12,329 nt of DNA from an uncultured Oscillibacter sp. (GCA_946183175.1 CAMHBH010000058.1:1-12329), one strand, 5' to 3'. Shown: positions 1 through 7,133, counted from the stretch's first letter. Numbers and translations: made by a program. The notes: a model not told the origin generated them from the letters alone.

Positions 1-29
1 GAAAGGGCATTTTCGACTACAGCAAGTAA
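1..29 (+). CDS. 3' end of a probable 3-hydroxybutyryl-CoA dehydrogenase (partial)
   Basis: Only the last eight codons lie in the window. The third frame reads K-G-I-F-D-Y-S-K and then TAA at 27-29. The ending GKGF/IYDYSK is typical of the C-terminus of clostridial 3-hydroxybutyryl-CoA dehydrogenases (Hbd), which often sit just upstream of bcd in butyrate operons. The stop is 34 bases before the bcd start with no terminator between, so the genes are probably cotranscribed. The product is inferred from eight residues plus context; the presence of a reading frame ending here is the firmer part of the call. Confidence 0.55.
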
Positions 30-63
30 GCCGACGCTGACGGAATCAGAAGGAGTATAAACT

Positions 64-1206
64 ATGGATTTTCATCTGACTAACGAACAGCTCATGCTCC
101 GCAAGATGTACCGGGCGTTCGCGGAGACCGAGGTAAAGCCTCTCGCCGAGGAAATCGACGAGGAGGAGCGTTTCCCCATGGAGACCGTCGAGAAGATGGC
201 CAAGCTGGGCATGATGGGTATCTACTTCCCGAAGGAGTACGGCGGCGCGGGCGGCGACGTGCTCTCTTACGCCATGTGCGTCGAGGAACTCGCGAAGGTG
301 TGCGGCACGACGGCGGTCATTGTCTCCGCGCATACGTCCCTGTGCTGCGCGCCGATTTTCGAGCACGGCACCGAGGCGCAGAAGCAGAAGTACCTCCCCG
401 ACTTGCTCTCCGGGCGTAAAATCGGCGCGTTCGGCCTGACCGAACCCAACGCCGGCACCGACGCCTCCGGACAGCAGACCCTCGCCGTACTCGAAGGCGA
501 CCATTACGTGCTGAACGGCTCCAAGTGCTTCATCACCAACGGCAACGTCGCCGACACGTTCGTCGTATTCGCGATGACCGACAAGAGCAAGGGCAACCGG
601 GGCATTTCGGCCTTTATCGTGGAAAAGTCGTTCCCGGGCTTCTCGACGGGCAAGCACGAAAAGAAGATGGGCATTCGCGGCTCGTCGACGTGCGACCTGA
701 TTTTCGAGGACTGCATTGTCCCGAAGGAAAACCTCCTGGGCCGCGAGGGCAAGGGCTTCAAGATTGCCATGCAGACGCTCGACGGCGGGCGTATCGGAAT
801 CGCCGCGCAGGCGCTGGGCCTGGGCGAAGGTGCCGTGGAAGAGGCGATTAAGTACACGAAGGAGCGCGTGCAGTTCGGACGCCGCCTCAGCCAGTTCCAG
901 AACACGCAGTTCCAGCTCGCCGACATGCACACGCGCATGCAGGCCGCGCAGTACCTCGTGTACGCCGCCGCCAGCAAGAAACAGCTCCACGAAGACTACT
1001 CCATGGACGCGTCTATGGCGAAGCTGTTCGCGGCGGAAGCGGCGTCGGACGTGACCCGCCGCGCCGTACAGCTTTTCGGCGGCTACGGCTACACCCGCGA
1101 GTACCCCGTAGAGCGCATGATGCGCGACGCCAAGATTACCGAAATCTATGAAGGCACCTCGGAGGTCCAGCGTATGGTTATCTCCAGCCGTCTGGGCGTG
1201 AAATAA
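64..1206 (+). CDS. bcd: Short-chain acyl-CoA dehydrogenase, probably butyryl-CoA dehydrogenase
   Basis: This 380-residue FAD enzyme would reduce crotonyl-CoA to butyryl-CoA in the cytoplasm, the committed step of butyrate formation. The length is that of the family. The N-terminal helical domain opens MDFHLTNEQ. The middle domain carries the FAD/substrate signature FGLTEPNAGTDASG (about 122-135) and FITNGNVADTF. The C-terminal helical domain has the RVQFGRRLSQFQ and QLFGGYGYTREYPVER motifs. The catalytic base is Glu363 in YEGTSE, the position used by Megasphaera BCD and mammalian SCAD. AGAAGGAG sits a few bases before the ATG. etfB and etfA follow directly, which points to a bifurcating Bcd-EtfAB complex that couples crotonyl-CoA reduction by NADH to ferredoxin reduction. 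Substrate length is inferred from this context; another short-chain acyl-CoA is possible. Confidence 0.93.
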   Translation: MDFHLTNEQLMLRKMYRAFAETEVKPLAEEIDEEERFPMETVEKMAKLGMMGIYFPKEYGGAGGDVLSYAMCVEELAKVCGTTAVIVSAHTSLCCAPIFEHGTEAQKQKYLPDLLSGRKIGAFGLTEPNAGTDASGQQTLAVLEGDHYVLNGSKCFITNGNVADTFVVFAMTDKSKGNRGISAFIVEKSFPGFSTGKHEKKMGIRGSSTCDLIFEDCIVPKENLLGREGKGFKIAMQTLDGGRIGIAAQALGLGEGAVEEAIKYTKERVQFGRRLSQFQNTQFQLADMHTRMQAAQYLVYAAASKKQLHEDYSMDASMAKLFAAEAASDVTRRAVQLFGGYGYTREYPVERMMRDAKITEIYEGTSEVQRMVISSRLGVK

Positions 1207-1227
1207 GACAGGAGGCAGCAGTTTCTT

Positions 1228-2028
1228 ATGAAAATCATCGTATCCATTAAGCAGGTGCCCGACACGTCCGGCAAGGTCTCCGTCAACCCCGACGGCACCC
1301 TCGACCGCGCCTCCATGCAGACCATCACCAACCCCGACGACATGAACGCCCTCGAAGCGGCCCTCAAAATCAAGGACGAAACCGGGTGCAAAGTCGTGGT
1401 CGTGACGATGGGCCCCGCCCCCGCCGCCGGAATGCTCCGCGAAGCGCTCGCTATGGGTGCCGACGAGGCCTATCTCGTCTCGGCGCGCGAGTTCGGCGGC
1501 TCCGACACCTACGCGACTTCCCAGATTATCGCCGCCGCCATTAACCGTATCGGCGTCGAGAAGGACGATATTGTTATCTGTGGCCGTCAGGCCATCGACG
1601 GCGACACCGCGCAAGTCGGGCCGCAAATCGCCGAGAAGCTCCACCTCCCGCAAATCACCTACGCCGCCGACATCAAGAAGGACGGCGACACCATCACCGT
1701 ACAGCGCATGCTCGAGGACGGCTACATGACCATCAAGACGAAAACGCCGTGCCTGCTGACCTGCATTAAGGAACTCAACACCCCGCGCTATATGAGCGTC
1801 TCCGGCGTGTTCGAGGCCTATTCCAAGCCCCTGACCACCTACGACTACGAGGCCCTCAAGGACGACCCCCTCATCGACAAGACGACCATCGGCCTGAGCG
1901 GTTCGCCCACCAATATTCTCGTCTCCTTTACCCCGCCGCAGAAGGGCGCCGGCGTCATGCTGGAGGGCAACGGAAAGGAAACCTGTGAAGAACTCGCGAA
2001 CATCCTGCTCTCCAAGCACATCATTTAA
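1228..2028 (+). CDS. etfB: Electron transfer flavoprotein beta subunit, bifurcating type
   Basis: The 266-residue EtfB partner of EtfA. It opens MKIIVSIKQVPDT and carries the ETF-beta core: NPDDMNALEAAL (35-46), VVTMGPAPA (58-66), GSDTYATSQIIAAAI (91-105) and the nucleotide-binding loop GRQAIDGDTAQVGP (119-132). In bifurcating ETFs of Clostridium and Acidaminococcus this subunit holds the FAD that takes electrons from NADH and splits them, one to ferredoxin and one towards Bcd. The company of bcd suggests that type here. The start is 21 bases after the bcd stop. GGAGG at 1211-1215 lies 12 bases before ATG, which is rather long spacing, but no better start is visible. The gene is cotranscribed with bcd and etfA. 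Confidence 0.93.
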   Translation: MKIIVSIKQVPDTSGKVSVNPDGTLDRASMQTITNPDDMNALEAALKIKDETGCKVVVVTMGPAPAAGMLREALAMGADEAYLVSAREFGGSDTYATSQIIAAAINRIGVEKDDIVICGRQAIDGDTAQVGPQIAEKLHLPQITYAADIKKDGDTITVQRMLEDGYMTIKTKTPCLLTCIKELNTPRYMSVSGVFEAYSKPLTTYDYEALKDDPLIDKTTIGLSGSPTNILVSFTPPQKGAGVMLEGNGKETCEELANILLSKHII

Positions 2029-2043
2029 GAGGGGGTAACGAAG

Positions 2044-3180
2044 ATGTCTGAATTTAACAGCAGCGCGATTGAAGAATTTAAGGACGTATGGGTCTTCTGC
2101 GAACAGCGCGACGGAAAGCTCATGCCGACCGACTTTGAGCTGATTTCCAAGGGCCGCGACCTGGCCAACGAGTTAGGCGTCGACCTGTGCGGAATCCTGC
2201 TCGGCGACGACGTGGACGGTATCGCCAAGGAACTCGGCGGCTACGGTGCCGACAAGGTCTACGTCTGCAACCACCCCCTGCTGAAAGTCTACACCACCGA
2301 CGGCTACGCGAAGGTCATCTGCGACGTAATCCGCGACCTGAAGCCGGAGGCGTTCCTGATTGGCGCGACGAATATCGGGCGCGACCTCGGGCCGCGTTGC
2401 GCGGCGCGTCTCCATACCGGGCTTTGCGCCGACTGTACCCATCTCGACATCGACATGGGCAACTACCGCGAGTTCCTGAAAGAGGCCTCCACCCTGCCCG
2501 CGGAGCGTATCGACAAGCTCGACACCGCCGTCGTACTGGGCCAGAAGCACGACGTGTCCCGCGACCTGAAAATGACGCGTCCGGCATTCGGCGGCCACCT
2601 CATGGCGTCGATTATCTGCCCGCGTTTCCGCCCCTGTATGGCGACCGTCCGCCCGGGCGTCATGAAGAAGAACGCGTTCGACCAGGCCAAGGCCGACGCC
2701 TGCGAAATCGTACACCCCGCCTTTACGCTCAGCGAGAGCGACTTCGAGACGGAAGTCACGGAAGTGGTCAAGGCGGCCAAGAAGCTCGTCGACCTCATCG
2801 GCGCTGACTATATCGTGTCCGTCGGGCGCGGAATCAGCAAGGATGTCGAGGGCGGAATCAAGCTGGCCGAAGAACTCGCCGCGGAACTCGGCGGCGTCGT
2901 AGGCGGGAGCCGCGCCACCATCGACAGCGGCTGGCTGTCCGCCGACCACCAGGTCGGGCAGACCGGGAAGACCGTACACCCGAAGGTCTACATTGCCCTG
3001 GGCATTTCCGGCGCTATCCAGCACAAGGCCGGCATGCAGGACAGCGAGTGCATTATCGCCGTGAACAAGAACGACACCGCCCCCATTTTCGAGATTGCCG
3101 ATTATGGTATCTGCGGCGACCTGTTCAAAGTCACGCCCCTGCTGACCGAGGCCATTCGCGCCGCGAAGGCGTCGAAGTAA
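2044..3180 (+). CDS. etfA: Electron transfer flavoprotein alpha subunit
   Basis: The 378-residue EtfA carries the FAD that shuttles electrons to Bcd. The C-terminal FAD domain is complete: GGSRATIDSGW (287-297), the GQTGKTVHPK loop (305-314), ALGISGAIQHKAGM (318-331), VNKN (340-343) and APIFEIADYGICGDL (346-360). The N-terminal domain begins VWVFCEQRDGKL. The protein is longer than the usual 310-340 residues. Part of the excess is a segment at about 133-175 (DIDMGNYREFL through VLGQKHDVSRDLK) between the CADCTHLDI stretch and TRPAFGG, where short EtfA proteins have only a brief loop. The gene starts 15 bases after etfB behind GAGGGGG (2030-2036). A hairpin terminator follows the stop, so this is the last gene of the operon. 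Confidence 0.94.
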   Translation: MSEFNSSAIEEFKDVWVFCEQRDGKLMPTDFELISKGRDLANELGVDLCGILLGDDVDGIAKELGGYGADKVYVCNHPLLKVYTTDGYAKVICDVIRDLKPEAFLIGATNIGRDLGPRCAARLHTGLCADCTHLDIDMGNYREFLKEASTLPAERIDKLDTAVVLGQKHDVSRDLKMTRPAFGGHLMASIICPRFRPCMATVRPGVMKKNAFDQAKADACEIVHPAFTLSESDFETEVTEVVKAAKKLVDLIGADYIVSVGRGISKDVEGGIKLAEELAAELGGVVGGSRATIDSGWLSADHQVGQTGKTVHPKVYIALGISGAIQHKAGMQDSECIIAVNKNDTAPIFEIADYGICGDLFKVTPLLTEAIRAAKASK

Positions 3181-3190
3181 GCCGCAAACA

Positions 3191-3224
3191 ACGCCCCTTC
3201 TCATTCAGGGAGGGGCGTTTTCCT
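3191..3224 (+). terminator. Terminator of the butyrate operon
   Basis: ACGCCCCT (3191-3198) pairs with AGGGGCGT (3211-3218), with weaker pairs above it, and is followed by a short T-rich stretch (TTTTCCTCTT). It lies 11 bases after the etfA stop and directly abuts the next -35 box, so the insert is insulated from operon read-through. Confidence 0.8.
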
Positions 3225-3225
3225 C

Positions 3226-3253
3226 TTGACAACGAAAGAATCGATGATATAAT
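3226..3253 (+). promoter_or_regulatory. Near-consensus sigma-A promoter of the ATPase/RloB pair
   Basis: A perfect -35 TTGACA (3226-3231) and a perfect -10 TATAAT (3248-3253) are separated by 16 bases. Transcription should begin near 3260. Both hexamers match the consensus, the best promoter in the window. A 6-bp hairpin (3261-3278) falls at the predicted 5' end of the transcript. Confidence 0.85.
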
Positions 3254-3301
3254 AACGACACCGCTTGAAAATAAGCGGATTGTTTCATCAGTTTGGAGGC
3301 G

Positions 3302-4636
3302 ATGTCTTTGTTACTGGAATTTAAGGCGCGAAATTACAAATCCTTCAAGGACGAACTCTGCCTCTCCATGATTCCCGACGACGACGAGACCGCGCTTGAT
3401 TACAGCGTCATGACGGAACATGTCGCCGGGGAGACGCCTCGGGCGTTGTGCTCTACGGTAGTCTACGGCCCGAACGCCTCCGGGAAAACCAACGTCATTA
3501 GCGCCCTGGATACGTTCCGTAAAATTGTATTACGGGGCAATCTCAGTAATGAGAAGGTCACGTCCGAAAATCCAGCCGCTTCCAAACTGGAACTGATTCC
3601 CAACAATACAGCGGAAACATCGCGCCCGGTAGAATTTTCTATCCAGTTTATTACCAGCGGCGTTTTGATTGACTACGCCTTTTCCGCCGATTTGGGTGGC
3701 TTTTTACAAGAAGATTACGACAGAAAAATTCTGTCTGAAACCTTATGCGTCAACAATATTCCGATTTTCACCAGGGTGAACGGCATGGACGTGTCCGCCG
3801 ATTCTCTCAAAAAGTTCCCGGAGTTTTTCAAGGCGAATATTCCCGCAAATCTGGACGCAATCCGCACTTTGCCCGGATGGGACGTTGAAGCACAGCAACT
3901 CTTTTTGTGTAACGGGTTCTCTTCTCTGCTCAGTCAAGACCTATATAAACTTGTCGCCGAATGGTTATCTGAACATCTCATGACTTTCTGCCGCTCAGAC
4001 ACGCTCTCTGTGATGTTCGATGGAATTGTAGAACCGAATCAAACCAGCACTATGATGGCGGAAAAAAATGTGAATGCCGCCGTTGCCTGTATCGGTGCCC
4101 GTAATATGATGGGCTATGTCTATGATTCGCAGAAAAAACGGGTGCGGCTTGCTTCCCTTGTGGCTCGGCGAAATGATGAAAATGTTGCTATTCCGGCGCA
4201 GGTGTTTGAATCCTATGGAACTTACCGATTCGCTAATCTGTTTCCGCTTTTAGCAGAGGCTATCTTTAGTGGAGGAACGTTAGCGCTGGACGAGTTTGAC
4301 GCATCCTTGCACCCGATGGTTCTGATGAACATCATCAACCTGTTCCACAACCCTGAAATCAACCGTAGCCATGCGCAGTTGATTTTCAACACGCACAACC
4401 CGATTTTCCTTGACCGCTCCCTGTTCCGCCGCGACGAAATCAAGTTTGTGGAACGCAATGAAGAAACGCAGTCCAGCGAACTTTACGCATTGTCCGATTT
4501 TGAACCCGAACGGGATTGTGAAGACTATTTGGGAAATTATTTCCGTGACCGTTACGGTGCAATTCAGTATGTGGACTTGACCCCGGTTTTTCGTAAAATT
4601 GTGGAACCGGACAGCGATAAGGAAGCGGAGGGCTGA
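3302..4636 (+). CDS. AAA (ABC-type) ATPase of an AbiL/RloA-like defence pair
   Basis: A 444-residue P-loop ATPase of the SMC/OLD-like AAA_15/AAA_21 group. The N-terminus LLEFKARNYKSFKDELCLSM is the usual opening of the family. Walker A GPNASGKT is at 56-63, an ESYGT signature-like motif at 303-307, Walker B ALDEFDASLHP at 328-338 (D330, E331), and the switch FNTHNP around His365. The long middle (about 90-290) is the coiled and helical insertion typical of these ATPases. The following gene encodes an RloB protein, so the ATPase probably senses infection and controls that effector, as in AbiL and by analogy AriA of PARIS. Start choice: GGAGG at 3295-3299 is only 2 bases before ATG 3302 but 8 bases before an in-frame TTG at 3308, so translation may begin at TTG. 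G+C is about 47% in the line counted at 4081, and TTA/TTG codons are frequent, unlike the neighbours, which suggests transfer. Confidence 0.85.
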   Translation: MSLLLEFKARNYKSFKDELCLSMIPDDDETALDYSVMTEHVAGETPRALCSTVVYGPNASGKTNVISALDTFRKIVLRGNLSNEKVTSENPAASKLELIPNNTAETSRPVEFSIQFITSGVLIDYAFSADLGGFLQEDYDRKILSETLCVNNIPIFTRVNGMDVSADSLKKFPEFFKANIPANLDAIRTLPGWDVEAQQLFLCNGFSSLLSQDLYKLVAEWLSEHLMTFCRSDTLSVMFDGIVEPNQTSTMMAEKNVNAAVACIGARNMMGYVYDSQKKRVRLASLVARRNDENVAIPAQVFESYGTYRFANLFPLLAEAIFSGGTLALDEFDASLHPMVLMNIINLFHNPEINRSHAQLIFNTHNPIFLDRSLFRRDEIKFVERNEETQSSELYALSDFEPERDCEDYLGNYFRDRYGAIQYVDLTPVFRKIVEPDSDKEAEG

Positions 4637-4641
4637 CAAAT

Positions 4642-5358
4642 ATGGCACCAAAGAAGAAAGCTCCTAAGCGTCCCGCCAATGACAAGACCTTTTATTTCTC
4701 AGTGGAAGGTGAGACGGAGCAGTGGTATCTGGAACATCTGCAAAAACTGGTAAATAACGAACTGAAACGGCAAGAGGCGGATTTTCGTATTGGCATGGTA
4801 ATTAAAGTGGAGAAAGACCCGCGTCAGATTTCTTGGCCCTTCATTACCAGATGGGAGCAGACGAAAGTTGTCCACGTATGCGACTATGAAAAGCCCGTAC
4901 CGCAACAGTCGGGCATGAATCGTTTGGAGCAGTTCAAAACGATATTAAGCAACATGTCGGCGGCGGGGACGGATAAAAATCTGACATATTCCCTCGGCTA
5001 CAGCAACCTGTCTTTTGAACTGTGGATGATTCTGCACAAACAGAACTGCAATGGCGGTAAAATCGATTGCAAGCAGTATCTGACGGACTTGAACACGGCT
5101 TATTCGTCCTCGTTTCTTTCGACAAAGGCCTACAAGAAAGAAGACGCGTTCAAGGACTTATTGCGAGGAATCACCCTTCCGGATATCCAAAACGCGATAA
5201 TACGCGCAACCGCCATTCAACAGGCCAATCAACAAAACCACGACGCGCAAAAACATTGCAATTACGAGTTTTACACAAGTAATCCGGCGTTGTCCATTCA
5301 CGAATGCTTACGGGAAATTTTCGCGTTCTGTGAAAATAGGGGTTTTCCCGTTGTCTGA
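4642..5358 (+). CDS. RloB-family TOPRIM-like protein, partner of the AAA ATPase
   Basis: This 238-residue protein matches the RloB family (AbiLii-like). After a basic N-terminus (MAPKKKAPKR) comes the acidic motif VEGETEQWYLEHL (21-33), corresponding to the first TOPRIM Glu. Next is VVHVCDYEK (76-84) at the place of the second acidic motif, then SNLSFELWMILHKQN (121-135), the family hallmark SNPxFElWll, and a C-terminal SNPALSIHECLREI. In AbiL and PARIS such proteins are the toxic effector held by the ATPase; the cleaved target here is unknown. The ATG is 5 bases after the ATPase stop, with GGAGGG at 4627-4632, so the two are translationally coupled. The usual second motif is DxD; here it reads D81-x-E83. 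G+C is low (about 47% in the line at 4921), as in its partner. Confidence 0.8.
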   Translation: MAPKKKAPKRPANDKTFYFSVEGETEQWYLEHLQKLVNNELKRQEADFRIGMVIKVEKDPRQISWPFITRWEQTKVVHVCDYEKPVPQQSGMNRLEQFKTILSNMSAAGTDKNLTYSLGYSNLSFELWMILHKQNCNGGKIDCKQYLTDLNTAYSSSFLSTKAYKKEDAFKDLLRGITLPDIQNAIIRATAIQQANQQNHDAQKHCNYEFYTSNPALSIHECLREIFAFCENRGFPVV

Positions 5359-5363
5359 CACGA

Positions 5364-5393
5364 CGCCCTCTCCCGCGGGGAGAGGGCGCTTTG
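5364..5393. terminator. Hairpin terminator between convergent genes
   Basis: CGCCCTCTCCC (5364-5374) pairs perfectly with GGGAGAGGGCG (5378-5388) over 11 bp with a three-base GCG loop, followed on the plus strand by CTTTG. It fills the 35-base gap between the RloB gene and the convergent ACT gene. The T-tract is weak on the plus strand and absent on the minus strand, but the stem is very stable. Confidence 0.7.
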
Positions 5394-5759
5394 TCATGTA
5401 ATGTCGTAGCCGTTGGCCGACAGCGCCGACAGGGCCCGGTCGAAGTTCTCCGACTTGACAAGGATATAGTCCGTGTTGTACGTCGACACGGCGAAAATCC
5501 CAATACCCTCCGCCGCCAGAATCCCGGAGAGTTTCGACAGGACGCCGATAAGGGAAAAGTCGAGCGTGCCCCGAATCCGGAAGCCGCGCCAGCCGTCGTC
5601 GCGGGCGACGGTACGCGCGGGGGCGTCGCGGGTCTCGCATACAAGGGAAATTTCCTCGTTCGTCTTACCGACGAAACACAGTCCGGTGTCGAAATTCACG
5701 TCCGATATCCCCGCGACTTTGCACACGGTCAATTCGTGGGGCAGTTTTTGCAGTTCCAT
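5394..5759 (-). CDS. ACT-domain protein (CASTOR/ACT_7-like)
   Basis: A 121-residue protein that resembles stand-alone bacterial ACT_7 proteins, distant relatives of the CASTOR amino-acid sensors. The first half (LTVCKVAGISDV, then FVGKTNEEISLVCET) is the N-terminal ACT-like half. GWRGFRIRGTLDFSLIGVLS (56-75) and IGIFAVSTYNTDYILV (86-101) are the conserved second-half motifs. The family is expected to bind small ligands such as amino acids; no catalytic residues are visible and no ligand can be named. The frame extends upstream to 5810, but those codons would overlap the hairpin at 5780-5808. ATG 5759 is preferred because the family homology begins there and G-rich sequence precedes it. It lies downstream of the substrate-binding protein gene on the same strand and could share its transcript. 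Confidence 0.82.
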   Translation of the reverse strand: MELQKLPHELTVCKVAGISDVNFDTGLCFVGKTNEEISLVCETRDAPARTVARDDGWRGFRIRGTLDFSLIGVLSKLSGILAAEGIGIFAVSTYNTDYILVKSENFDRALSALSANGYDIT

Positions 5760-5779
5760 GAAATCCCCCGTTTCCTTTC

Positions 5780-5813
5780 GCCCCTCCGCCGCCGACGCGG
5801 GGAGGGGCATTTT
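5780..5813. terminator. Intergenic hairpin between the binding-protein and ACT genes
   Basis: GCCCCTCC (5780-5787) pairs with GGAGGGGC (5801-5808). On the plus strand it is followed by ATTTT, a terminator shape that would stop antisense read-through. On the minus strand, the coding strand here, no T-tract follows, so it may only protect the upstream mRNA 3' end or terminate partially. Confidence 0.5.
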
Positions 5814-5816
5814 GCA

Positions 5817-6869
5817 TTAGCGGTACTGCCCGACGTTGGAGGCGTCGACGGGTTCAAAGGGGACGTAGAGCGCGTAGGGGTTGGACGCGTCGACTTTGTA
5901 CCCGGTGCCCTCGTCCATGGGGCGCCCTTCCAGCAGATTCAAAGCCGCCTGTACGGCGCTCCGGCCCTGCCCGTCCGCGTTCTGGTAGACCGTCATGAGC
6001 AGTTTTCCCTCCGCGACGGCCTCCGCCCCGTCCGCCGTACAGTCAATGCCCACGATGGGCTTTTCCGCCGGGTCGAGGCCCGCGTTTTCCAGCGCGTCGA
6101 TGACGCCCAGCGCCATTGCGTCGTTGTTGGAAATCACGCAGTCGTATTCCGTCTTGGCGGCGAGGAGCGCTTCCATACTGTTCATGGCCTTTGCGCGGTC
6201 GTAGTCGGCGGGGACAGGGTCGGCGGCCTCCGTGGCGTCGACGCCGTTTTCCTGAAGGGCCTGTATCGCCGACGCCGTGCGCTGGTTCGTCGACGGCTGG
6301 CCCAGAATGCCGTTGAAGAGCAGATAGCGTACCGAAATACGGTCGGCGTCGGGCTGCCGGGCCTTGAAGTACGCCGCGAGCGCCTCGCCCTGGAATTGTC
6401 CGGCAGTGGCCTCGTCGGAGCCGACGAAGACCACGTTCTCGTTGAGGCGGTTCATGTCGTCGGGGGGCGTGTTGATGAGTACGATTTTCATATCGCCGGC
6501 GGCCTCAATCATGGGGGCGGCCTGATTCACGTCGGTGAGGTTGAGAATCACGACCTGTTCGCCGGCGTCGCGCGCGGCCTTCGTGTACTGGATTGCTTTG
6601 GCGTTGTCGTACTGGCAGTCGACGATTTTCAGGTCTACGCCGAGTTCGGCGGCGGCGCTGGCGGCGCTGTCGACGAGGGTGGCGAGCCACTCGTCGCGCC
6701 GCGCGAGGACGAATGTCATACTTCTCCCGCTGTCAGCGGATTCGGGGGCGGGGGTACTGGATTCCGTCCCGCTGTCGGCGGGGCCGGGGGTTTGGCCTCC
6801 CCCGCAGGCACCCAGCGACAGCGACAGCAGTACCGCACAGAGAAGCGTCAGAACCTTCTTTCCATTCAT
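5817..6869 (-). CDS. Sugar-type ABC transporter substrate-binding lipoprotein
   Basis: A 350-residue periplasmic-binding-protein-like lipoprotein of the Peripla_BP_4/MglB type. The signal peptide has KK at 4-5, a hydrophobic stretch and the lipobox LSLGAC with lipidated Cys22. A Ser/Thr/Pro/Gly linker (23-50) precedes two alpha/beta lobes. Typical motifs are FVLARRDEWLATLVDSA (53-69), DAGEQVVILNLTD (101-113), NENVVFVGSDEATAGQ (143-158), FNGILGQPSTNQRTASA (185-201), DCVISNNDAMALGVIDAL (243-260) and VGIDCTADGAEAVAEGKL (273-290). Most relatives bind galactose, ribose or similar sugars; the ligand is not identified here. ATG 6869 is chosen over an upstream in-frame start at 7049 because it begins the signal peptide. 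No permease or ATPase genes lie nearby, so it is an orphan in this window. Confidence 0.88.
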   Translation of the reverse strand: MNGKKVLTLLCAVLLSLSLGACGGGQTPGPADSGTESSTPAPESADSGRSMTFVLARRDEWLATLVDSAASAAAELGVDLKIVDCQYDNAKAIQYTKAARDAGEQVVILNLTDVNQAAPMIEAAGDMKIVLINTPPDDMNRLNENVVFVGSDEATAGQFQGEALAAYFKARQPDADRISVRYLLFNGILGQPSTNQRTASAIQALQENGVDATEAADPVPADYDRAKAMNSMEALLAAKTEYDCVISNNDAMALGVIDALENAGLDPAEKPIVGIDCTADGAEAVAEGKLLMTVYQNADGQGRSAVQAALNLLEGRPMDEGTGYKVDASNPYALYVPFEPVDASNVGQYR

Positions 6870-6920
6870 GGCGGAAGCCTCTTTTCTTTCGGATTTGGAA
6901 CACCGACACACACTGCCTAT

Positions 6921-6950
6921 ATCATACCACGTCCGGGACTGCCTTTGCAA
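6921..6950 (-). promoter_or_regulatory. Candidate promoter of the binding-protein gene
   Basis: On the minus strand, TTGCAA (6950-6945) and TATGAT (6926-6921) are 18 bases apart, placing the start near 6914 and about 45 bases of leader before ATG 6869. The -10 match is good, the -35 moderate. Confidence 0.55.
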
Positions 6951-6961
6951 TCGAAACTTTC

Positions 6962-6974
6962 CCGGCGACGCCGG
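6962..6974. repeat. Palindrome in the divergent intergenic region
   Basis: CCGGCG-A-CGCCGG is a perfect 6+6 palindrome with one central base. It lies just upstream of the minus-strand -35 box and between the two divergent promoters, where an operator would fit. In a GC-rich genome it may also be chance. Confidence 0.4.
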
Positions 6975-7054
6975 ATTATTGCAATCCGCACAATTTCCGC
7001 CCCCGGATTTGGCTATTTTTCCTGGCTTTGCGCTGGGAATTTTCGGCAATTTAC

Positions 7055-7083
7055 TTGCAAATACCCGCGCGCCGTGCTACAAT
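7055..7083 (+). promoter_or_regulatory. Promoter of the repeat lipoprotein gene
   Basis: TTGCAA (7055-7060) and TACAAT (7078-7083) are separated by the optimal 17 bases. Start of transcription is expected near 7090, about 45 bases before the ATG. Confidence 0.72.
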
Positions 7084-7133
7084 TACCCCGTATCCGCCGC
7101 GCGCGGAAATTCCATATAGAGGAGATTGGACAT

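Noticed and set aside
46..2019. 657-residue open frame on the minus strand opposite bcd and etfB
   Set aside because: It mirrors GC-rich third-position codon use of well-identified genes on the other strand, has low-complexity Gly/Val/Arg/His composition and no family motifs.
5760..5810. 17-residue N-terminal extension of the ACT protein
   Set aside because: Those codons overlap the 5780-5808 hairpin, are not part of the recognised domain, and ATG 5759 has G-rich sequence upstream.
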